A stretch of DNA of 64,000 nucleotides, taken from contig OZ014423.1 in NCBI GenBank assembly GCA_963965975.1, positions 5,792,301 to 5,856,300 of the forward strand. The letters are read 5' to 3'. The notes beneath the pieces were generated by a model. It did no database searches, was not told the origin of the DNA, and saw only the letters and a list, made by a program, of their open reading frames with translations. Below are positions 57,111-64,000 of this stretch, one piece after another (the first letter of the stretch is position 1; each line of letters begins with the position of its first letter). A program made the translations under genes and the position numbers. This DNA is from Xestospongia bergquistia (taxonomy: Eukaryota; Porifera; Demospongiae; Haplosclerida; Petrosiidae).

Positions 57111-59090
57111 TTATGAAGTATTTGGACTCCTTGTAATGTCCACAATATTTTGCAAATATCTGGGGTGTTGGGTAGAAAATGCTCGGAGACCTTGGCTACG
57201 ATTTGTCAATATGTTATCAGTAGTTCGATCAGTAGATCTGTTATCCGTTGTATTAGTGTTAGTAGTGGTGTTGTCAGTTGTAGTTGTATTGTTAGTACCA
57301 GTTGGTGTATCATAATACTCCAAATAATCACCCGATAATTCTATTTCACTATCAGATCTCTCACGATTCAATAATCCTTCTATGTCATCTAGCTGAGAGT
57401 TACCTTGAAGACTTTGGACAGTTTGAATGACTCGACCAATAGGAGTATTAGCTCTTCCTTCTTCGTTGACTGATATATGAACATTCTTAATGTACAAATC
57501 GTGAATTTTCTTTAAAACCCAAATTGATGTGTAAATTGCCATATAAAGGGCAGGTATAAAGAAAAGAAAATAGAAAATTATTTGAAAAGCAAGAGAAGGT
57601 TTGTTGGTGTATATTATTAGTATATTGTTATGTATGGCTGTTGAAATGACGAGGGAGAAAAGAAGATACATAATTGGATCAAATTTGTTGAAAAATTCTC
57701 TTTTGTATGGTTTAAAAGTGATAACTAATACAATCCAGATTAAAATAAGAATGTGTATGAAGTAGTAAAGAATGAAGTAGTTTGCAACAAAGGCATACAA
57801 ACCAAATACGAGGATTCGAAACAAGAAATGTATGCCAGAAAAAAATCGGCAATCTTTAGTACCTTCACTTCCATCCTTATAATCAGATTGAAAAGCGTTG
57901 ACAAATACATTTAATGCATGACTGTTCAAACGACAATAGTGCAGCATTATTTGAAACCATCTTTTGTTGTAGAAAAAGAGAAGAATAGGAAGAGGAACAG
58001 CAAAAATTAATAAAAAAATGATAGCTAATGTGCCATAATATCTGTGTTGGTCTTTAAAATAATCGATATTGCCATCATAAAGTAGTACTAATGTACAGCT
58101 GCCATAAACATCACATGATGGAGTAGGTGCTAATAGAATCATTGATATATGTACAAATTTTGTATATGAAAGAGAAATAAAGGTGGCAAATGCATCAATA
58201 ATTGTTATCTTGGGATCAATACGGCGTCGAAATCGTATACAACAGTTGCGAAATAATGCCCATACTAAAGTAACCAGTTTACAATTACGTTCATACAACT
58301 TGATTGTAATGTAAATTATAACTATTAAAAATAACGGAAAACTGGCTGTTGCGTATTTTACAGCAAATGCTTCCAATGAAGTAGTAGTTTCACTTGGACA
58401 CATTTGATATACGATACCTGATGGAACATTTAAGCTCCAGATGCCATAAATAATTTCAATAATCCAGGCCAAGTATAATCCAGCTTTATTTTCTGTACTA
58501 AGGACAGCATCCCAATCACGTTGAATAGTTAAAACATTAATTGGTAATGTTATTATCTGTGCAAAGAGAATGAAGGCACTGGCGCTGTCAGAAGTTGCTC
58601 TGATATTAAAGATAATAACTATTAGACAAAAAACTGTCAACACAGTATACTCCACAATAAAATAAACTGCCCACATATATGAGTGACAACTTGATCCTGA
58701 TATGCATTCAAGACCAAATGTATTAATAGCCAGACCAGCCCCTTCTTGGCAATTACCACATAGTTTGCCACCTCTTTTAGCAGCTCCGCAAACATCTTTG
58801 GTAAGATTTGAAATATTCTGTACTAGTTGACGCTTTTCTACATTATGACCAGTAAAAGGGCACTCACCAGCTCTGATTGTACCGTTACTATTGGTAACAC
58901 ACATCAAAGGTCCAATATGTGCAACATTATACTCACAAGTTACAATACCATTAAAAAGACGGTTAATTCCAGATTGACAAAAACATACACTAGTATTGCC
59001 ATCATTTTCTATGCAGCTCTGAAGGTTCCCAGTTGCTTCAGTCAGAGAGCAGAAGAACAGGACAATGACACAACCAGCAACAACTCCCAT
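57111..59090 (-). CDS. Single-exon multi-span surface protein with Cys-rich ectodomain, family unnamed
   Basis: 659 aa, coding in one exon, ATG 59090. A signal peptide (MGVVAGCVIVLFFCSLTEAT) leads a Cys-rich, N-glycosylatable ectodomain whose end, KLCGNCQEGAGLAINTFGLE, resembles an EGF-like/GCC-type knot. It is followed by about nine hydrophobic helices (WAVYFIVEYTVLTVFCLIVI; FPLFLIVIIYITIKLY; YGTLAIIFLLIFAVPLPILL; FILYYFIHILILIWIVLVI). The internal segment DAFATFISLSYTKF looks like a conserved family motif. The cytoplasmic tail is Asn/Thr-rich (NTNTTDNRSTDRTTDN). The architecture suggests a member of a family of large intron-poor sponge surface proteins, but I cannot name it or its ligand. 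A 5' UTR intron (about 59101-59154) is suggested by ctgtag before the ATG and gtaagt upstream. Confidence 0.72.
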   Translation of the reverse strand: MGVVAGCVIVLFFCSLTEATGNLQSCIENDGNTSVCFCQSGINRLFNGIVTCEYNVAHIGPLMCVTNSNGTIRAGECPFTGHNVEKRQLVQNISNLTKDVCGAAKRGGKLCGNCQEGAGLAINTFGLECISGSSCHSYMWAVYFIVEYTVLTVFCLIVIIFNIRATSDSASAFILFAQIITLPINVLTIQRDWDAVLSTENKAGLYLAWIIEIIYGIWSLNVPSGIVYQMCPSETTTSLEAFAVKYATASFPLFLIVIIYITIKLYERNCKLVTLVWALFRNCCIRFRRRIDPKITIIDAFATFISLSYTKFVHISMILLAPTPSCDVYGSCTLVLLYDGNIDYFKDQHRYYGTLAIIFLLIFAVPLPILLFFYNKRWFQIMLHYCRLNSHALNVFVNAFQSDYKDGSEGTKDCRFFSGIHFLFRILVFGLYAFVANYFILYYFIHILILIWIVLVITFKPYKREFFNKFDPIMYLLFSLVISTAIHNNILIIYTNKPSLAFQIIFYFLFFIPALYMAIYTSIWVLKKIHDLYIKNVHISVNEEGRANTPIGRVIQTVQSLQGNSQLDDIEGLLNRERSDSEIELSGDYLEYYDTPTGTNNTTTTDNTTTNTNTTDNRSTDRTTDNILTNRSQGLRAFSTQHPRYLQNIVDITRSPNTS

Positions 59091-59156
59091 AGCAGTTTTC
59101 TACAGGAGTGAATAAAGTAGCTAACAATTAATACAAAGACATTAAAGCTACTTACA

Positions 59157-59240
59157 TCTATCTTCTTTAGTTTCTCCTTAAGTGTTATTGTTGAAAATTC
59201 TATCTTCTTTAGTTTCTCCTTAAGTGTTATTGTTGAAAAT
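59157..59240. repeat. Two perfect 42-bp tandem copies in the 5' UTR/promoter of the multi-span gene
   Basis: Unit tctatcttctttagtttctc...ttattgttgaaaat occurs at 59157-59198 and again at 59199-59240 without differences. The downstream copy (with respect to the minus-strand gene) abuts a candidate gtaagt donor. Confidence 0.95.
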
Positions 59241-59373
59241 TGTTGAAAGAGAAAACAACATTATTTAGATACTTTTGCAATCATGTGACCTAGCTAATTC
59301 AAAATTGTAAATCATCATTAGAAATTTAGAATAATATCATCAATACCACACAAAAAACAAAATTAAATTTAAT

Positions 59374-60197
59374 TCAATACACATAAGGTATTAGTCTATA
59401 GCTGGAACTCATGTACTCCATAAACTGAGGATTATCTTTCCAACGCTTCAGAGCACGTCGTTCCAAAAAAGGAATGCCAGACAACTTAGCAAGTAGCCAT
59501 GTTACAAAGATTGGAGACAAAATGGAGAGGTGTTCTATACCTTGGAACGTAGAGGAGGCTGAGATGTATAAACCAAACCACATAATAATTTCTCCAAGAT
59601 AATTTGGATGCCGTACAATAGACCATAATCCACTTGTTATCCACTTATTGTTATTAGCTGGATCACTTTTAAAGATATACTTTTGATAATCAGAAACAGC
59701 CTCAATAACAAATCCCACAGTCCACATCAACCAACCAATGTAATCACGAGTTGTAAGTGCTTGATCTCTTTGCTTTGTATTGAGTATCAAAGTAGGATAA
59801 AGGGTTAAAAATGCCCAGAGTGCTACAAAGGAAGTACCCATTCAATGTATGCGTACAAGTATGTGTTATAAGGCTTACCCTGTACAAGCCAAAATACAAG
59901 GAATAGTCTTGGATTACCACGGACTTTATCAAATCGTCCATCTTTTCCATCACGTAAAATCCTTGTCACGAGAAACAGTCCCAGCCTCACAGCCCACACA
60001 CTAACCAAGCTGGATTGAATAACTTGTCTAGGAAAGAAGTGGCCGTTGCTTAGCAACGACTGGATAATTAAAATTATAAAAGTGGATGTTCCGGTGGCAT
60101 CAAAAAATTTCTCTGTCTGCAATCTGGAGGCAATAAACCAACCCACTAGCTGGATTCCCACATCAAGAACAGCTGCTTTAGTAAGATTATTTCCCAT
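59374..60197 (-). CDS. DUF1295 / steroid 5-alpha-reductase-like membrane protein
   Basis: Exons 60197..59879 and 59822..59374 join in phase 1 (donor caggg|taagc region, acceptor ttgtag|cactc) to give 255 aa. Hydrophobic helices fill the chain (FIILIIQSLL; LVSVWAVRLGLFLVTRIL; VQ-ALWAFLTLYPTLIL; WLMWTVGFVIEAVSDYQKY). The signature SGLWSIVRHPNYLGEIIMW is the NADPH-binding RHPNYxGE motif of DUF1295 and isoprenylcysteine-methyltransferase-like proteins, and ERRALKRWKD...YRLIPYVY is the usual end. Substrate is unknown for most DUF1295 proteins. Start at 60197 faces hyccin, 81 bp away. Confidence 0.9.
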
Positions 60198-60278
60198 TTT
60201 TGGAAATTAATTAATTAGATGTGTGTGGCTTGTTATTATAAAGGGTGTGGCTGAGCTAATAGTAAGAGGAAGTGTAGT
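60198..60278. promoter_or_regulatory. 81-bp bidirectional promoter with two GTGTGGCT copies
   Basis: Between the DUF1295 and hyccin start codons lie gtgtggct at 60223-60230 and gggtgtggct at 60243-60252, both on the plus strand and 20 bp apart, 26-55 bp before the hyccin ATG. Confidence 0.65.
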
Positions 60279-62322
60279 ATGGAGAAGGCAGGTGAGTTTG
60301 TAACAAGCTTTGAAATAAATTTTGCGTATTTGTTCTATTTAGTTCCCGATATCAGTGTAATAGTGGAAGAATTTCAAGTAATTTGTTATGTATGGATTGT
60401 AAATTTTTATAGTAATATCAATAGAAGAGAAAAAAGACTAGTATTAGAGAAGCAGAGAATTATCTATTTGATAATGAGACAGCAGTCAAAAGCACGAGAC
60501 AAGCATTAGAAGATCAGATCAAAGAAGTATGTATGATAAAGACACAAATTCATAGATGGATAGATGGAGACATGACTACATGGATGGATGATCATTGAGT
60601 AACAATATGTTAATGAGATAGTTAACAGGTTTGCATTCTTCATTAGTTATCACCCAGTGTGTTTCAATGGCTATATAACTGTGCTAGAGCTACTAGAGAG
60701 AGCAAAAAATTCCTTTACTTCGTTGTCCAATTCATCCCTGATCTTATTTACCTTTATCTACATTGTAATGCTGAGAACCTAAGAGAAGTAATCATTCATT
60801 ATAATGATATCTTCATGTGTTAGTTTTCTGCCTTTTTAGCTCAAAGCATCAACAGAAGCTCTCCTACTGGGAATTATTAAAGAAGCAGAGAGAGATAAAC
60901 CTCCTCCTATACAAGTACCTCTTTTGTCTCGTCCTTCAATCTATCACCAGGTATGAGGAAGAATGGAACATAACCCTTGATTATAAGCATCATTACTTTA
61001 TTGCTTTCTGTAGACCACATCAACTGTATCTCCACTCAGTTTAACTGAAGCTGTATTAAATCGTCATAATCAAACAGAAATTCCTCGCTCTAGGCCTGTC
61101 TTTTCTAGCAGTGAAGTCAATGTTGCTAACAGGTCTCTTTATTAACATATAATACATTATAAAAATAATATTTCCATAATGTTAGGTTGCTCTTTTTGAC
61201 AAATGTTAGTATGGCTTGCACTGACAATATGACCACTTTCTCTGATTCTTCACAGGCATTTTTTTGTCAGACTTGTACCAAGTAAGTAGATGGACTTAAT
61301 TTTGCATTTTTTGTTTGTCTAATATTGTCTCTCAGACTTGCTGTTAGAGGCATGCCCAATCAATTTTTATCACAGCTAAAAGACTGTAGTTCTACCAATG
61401 ACTGTGTTTCAATGGATGACTTGATAGCTCTCAGCAAAGAGAAACGATTCACTGTTGATGATGATCTGTTCATTTCTTTATTGCAGGGAGTTAGGCTTTG
61501 TTTGTAAGTTATATATATGTTCAAAATATTTACCCTCTGTTTGGGTAGGTGTCAACCATGTCATTTTGCAGCTAAACAAGCATTACAAGCTCTAAAGTCA
61601 AGAGCTGAGTATGAACTGTTACCTTTAGCAGTACAAGTAGGAGAAACAAAGTTTAAAATGTGTACATCACTTTTGTCTCTTTCTAAACAGATTAGTTCCA
61701 CTCTGGAGCGATTCAGTTCTGAGATGCATCCATTGCGACTGCCTTTTGATCCTGAGAGCCACAAGACATACTCTTCAAGGGGTAAAAGTAATTTTTTGAA
61801 TTTGAGCTGAACTTTGTTTCTTTCTTAGATAAGACACATTGGCCTTCTAGACCAACAACAGTCCTACGTACCTTTACAGGTCAAGTACTCCAGCACCACC
61901 TATTTCCATCTTCGTCCACTGTTCTTCAAGACCAGCTGTATGATCCTAGTGAAGATAGACTCAGTTGTGATGCTGAGCACTATATTTCGGAATCATTTGC
62001 AGAGTACGGGAATCAGTCTTTACAACCACCCACAATGAGAGAGCGTGAGGCTGTGTCTACAGACAGATCTGAGAATGAGTCTTTAGACAGTGGTGGATTA
62101 CTAGATACCTCTCACATGGACAATGAAGAAAATGCAGAGGTAGAAGAAAGCAATATATCACCTGCTCAAGTTGTCATAACAATATCTAGTCCACAACCAT
62201 CTACATCTCCTGTTAATGAAAATGATGCTTTAGAAATTATGTCATCAAAGCCATCTCTGCAGACTAAAAATACAGATGACCTACTTGTTACATCTAGTTC
62301 ATTTAAAACGACAGCATTGTAA
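60279..62322 (+). CDS. FAM126: Hyccin/FAM126 homologue (PI4KA complex subunit)
   Basis: Exon 1 at ATG 60279 is tiny (MEKA); following exons at about 60341, 60425-60526, 60647-60787 and 60840 on give MEKAVPDISVIVEEFQ, KRKKTSIREAENYLFDNETA, LSPSVFQWLYNCARATRESK and KFLYFVVQFIPDLIYLYLHC. These follow human hyccin (VVEEWLSEF; LLQFTLQFLPELIWCYL). ASTEALLLGIIKEAERDKPP, LSRPSIYHQTTSTVSPLSLT and FFCQTCTKLAVRGMPNQ also align (EALLLGVY; LSKPSVYHEPSS; LCQICSRICVCGYPRQ). The C-terminal ~200 residues are disordered and Ser-rich, as in the family. In other eukaryotes hyccin joins TTC7 and EFR3 to hold PI4KA at the plasma membrane. The exon 4 acceptor is the cattag at 60646, since a nearer ag would bring a stop. 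Confidence 0.85.
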
Positions 62323-62451
62323 TATTTCAATAACTATTATATTAATATCAAATAATATTCAGGTATTGCATGTATAATGTTGTCGTGACAACTGTGTTAC
62401 AGTCATTTTAAGACCGTGACCAATTCTGTATTGCATGAAAGTAGATGCCAT

Positions 62452-63669
62452 TTATTCTACATACACTCCAAAGCTTCCACTCCAAGTTTCTCCATCACTA
62501 AGAACAATCAAACCATCATGATTATTATAAGCATCTGCCATTCCAGACATTGGTTCCATAGCAACAGAGTCTTCATGGAACATGGAGGATGACCCTGTAA
62601 AAATATGAACATAATGAAAAGCACCATTGTACCAGAGAACAACTGCTTGGTTAGTAGCAGTATCAAAAAGTTTAGCATGTCCATTTTCACAAGAGAGAGG
62701 TCCTGTCAAAGGCTTATATTCATCATCATAAAAGGTAGGGTCTGTTTCATTACCACCAATCATTATCGAACCATTAAACATTTTTGTTTTCTGAGTTATA
62801 CCTGTTGGATTCATATTATCGTTCAGTTGGACATGTGCCCATTTTTGACATGGATCTAATGTCACATATGATGTATAGGCTGTACATTTGAAGTATGGAT
62901 GCCAACCCATATAAAATGGTAAAGGCATGCCATTACCATTAGTATTAGTAGCATTAACTGTTATACTAAAGCCATATTTATTTAATGTATATGTGATGGC
63001 TACATCAAGAGAGAACGGGTATCCAGGCTCATTAATAATCTGTGTTAAAGCAACAAATGAGCCATGATCATTATTCCATTCTGTGTCAATAACTTTAAGA
63101 ATCTTTCCAGCCATAAAACCATGTAAAGAGTTTTTCCGAGGTGGATCGTTAAGGGAAAGGACATAAGTACTATTGAAAAAGGAGTATCGACCCTAAAGTA
63201 ATTAGAGAAATAAAGCATAAATCACACACATATATAGTATTTACTTACATAGGCAATACGATTTGCCCATGGTAGTAACAACATGCCTCGCCAATATTGA
63301 TTCTCAACTATGGAACTGCTGTTACCATGGTGACCTAACAGAACATCCCTTGTAACACCAGTAGTTCGTGAATTGAGGACAAGTTTTTCTACACGTCCAC
63401 CAAAATCAGTTACAATTTCAACCATTTCATCTAGTAAAAAATGGCTTATCAATTGCTTTTTATTGAAAAGGATTGATTTAGTAAGTAACATACAGTTAGT
63501 TGTACATACTAGTTAGAACATTTGAAATAACCATTGTCTTCAAATCTCCAATACTGCCTTCATTAACATTGTATGCTGATGTCATTGGCTTTTTGTATGC
63601 AGAAATTGGTATTATTAACACCACCACGACAAAGACAATCTTAGTAGATAACCTTCTTAAAGGAGCCAT
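62452..63669 (-). CDS. Secreted or membrane-anchored aldose 1-epimerase-like (galactose mutarotase family) protein
   Basis: Three exons from ATG 63669: exon 1 has a basic/hydrophobic N-terminus (RRLSTKIVFVVVVLIIPISA) that should act as a signal peptide or anchor. Exon 2 has EIVTDFGGRVEKLVLNS and a YWRGMLLLPWANRIAY block. Exon 3 begins GRYSF and has NDPPRKNSLHG, the PxxNSLHG sugar-binding signature, then GWHPYF with the family histidine and VAMEPMSGMADAYNNHDGL with a likely catalytic Glu. The fold fits an aldose-1-epimerase-like beta-sandwich; the substrate is unknown. Several NGT/NGS sequons fit passage through the secretory pathway. Most animal galactose mutarotases are cytosolic, so the leader is notable. 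Convergent with hyccin (130 bp between stops). Confidence 0.85.
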
Positions 63670-63685
63670 GACTCAACCGACTTTA

Positions 63686-63694
63686 AGCCACACC
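63686..63694 (-). promoter_or_regulatory. GGTGTGGCT promoter motif upstream of the epimerase-like gene
   Basis: agccacacc on the plus strand equals ggtgtggct on the minus strand, 17 bp upstream of ATG 63669 in the direction of transcription. Confidence 0.5.
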
Positions 63695-63736
63695 TTCAAC
63701 ATTATTAACTATGATAATAATAATATAATGTAGTTA

Positions 63737-64000
63737 TTATTTGTGCTCAGATACATGGTAACTTAATAACTGTACTAATCTCCTTGAACTATCTAGTAGT
63801 AGGTTACTAAGAGTTGCTTGAGGTATTGTTAAAGTTGTTAATAGCTGTTGTTGTAGGCCAATCTTTTCTGGTAAGTTGGCATATTTATGAAGACCCCGAG
63901 GAGTTAGTAAACCTTCCTCTACCAGACCTCCCAAGAGATGAAGTTTTGGCTCTAATTTTGTGACTGATAGCAGTTTTGAAAGATTGGGTTTTTGAGAATA
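63737..64000 (-). CDS. 3' end of an unrecognised gene (window edge)
   Basis: An open frame from the window edge to taa 63739-63737 encodes about 87 residues, including LEPKLHLLGGLVEEGLLTPR, LHKYANLPEKIGLQQQLLTT and LVQLLSYHVSEHK. It is Leu-rich and probably helical. There is no in-frame stop or clear acceptor within the window, so it is the last exon of a gene beginning outside. I do not recognise the family. Confidence 0.6.
   Translation of the reverse strand, partial: YSQKPNLSKLLSVTKLEPKLHLLGGLVEEGLLTPRGLHKYANLPEKIGLQQQLLTTLTIPQATLSNLLLDSSRRLVQLLSYHVSEHK

Noticed and set aside
60425-60509. Hyccin frame ending at ...ARDKH
   Set aside because: That frame ignores the splice acceptor aatag at 60424; the spliced frame KRKKTSIREAENYLFDNE continues into sequence matching hyccin.

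Overview
This window looks like nuclear DNA from an early-branching animal, most probably a demosponge with an Amphimedon-like compact genome. The evidence is: AT-rich sequence; many GT-AG introns of about 45-70 bp; very short intergenic gaps; animal-specific genes (a collagen with a TSPN-like head, nephrocystin-3, hyccin, an STK11IP homologue, B-box/NHL proteins); and large surface or multi-membrane-span proteins that resemble nothing I can name. I see no prokaryotic or viral architecture. Gene identities come from reading translated exons against remembered family sequences, with no database search.

Layout, left to right: myotubularin of the MTM1/MTMR2 class (+, 5' end outside the window, to 2676); a duplicated head-to-head module, copy A = death-fold/coiled-coil gene (-, 3322-4451) with B-box/NHL gene (+, 4602-7559), copy B = the same two genes (-, 8607-9324; +, 9483-11693); a giant cell-surface receptor-like gene (-, 12038-22602) whose 8.9 kb second exon encodes about 23 Ig-like repeats; STK11IP/LIP1 homologue (+, 23075-30450); EF-hand/WD40 protein of the WDR49/WDR64 type (-, 30740-36344); AMPK beta subunit (+, 36617-37971); a secreted-headed multi-membrane-span protein (+, 38131-40662) with a small hAT-type MITE in its intron; ADAT2 tRNA deaminase (-, 40852-41460); a multi-exon collagen with a multiplexin-like end (+, 41936-48276); nephrocystin-3 (-, 48618-54355); UBA3, the NEDD8-activating enzyme (+, 54407-56960); a single-exon multi-span surface protein (-, 57111-59090); a DUF1295/steroid-reductase-like membrane protein (-, 59374-60197); hyccin/FAM126 (+, 60279-62322); a secreted aldose-1-epimerase-like protein (-, 62452-63669); and the end of an unrecognised gene (-, 63737-64000).

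Genes alternate strand almost perfectly, so most promoters are shared between head-to-head pairs (start codons only 51 bp apart for NPHP3/UBA3 and 81 bp for DUF1295/hyccin) and most 3' ends converge. A short element, GGTGTGGCT or a close variant, recurs just upstream of start codons in several of these promoters. The most unusual features are the duplicated death-fold/B-box-NHL gene pair, in which the second death-fold copy has lost its death-fold exon, and the giant receptor, whose Ig-like units are arranged in a five-unit higher-order repeat.
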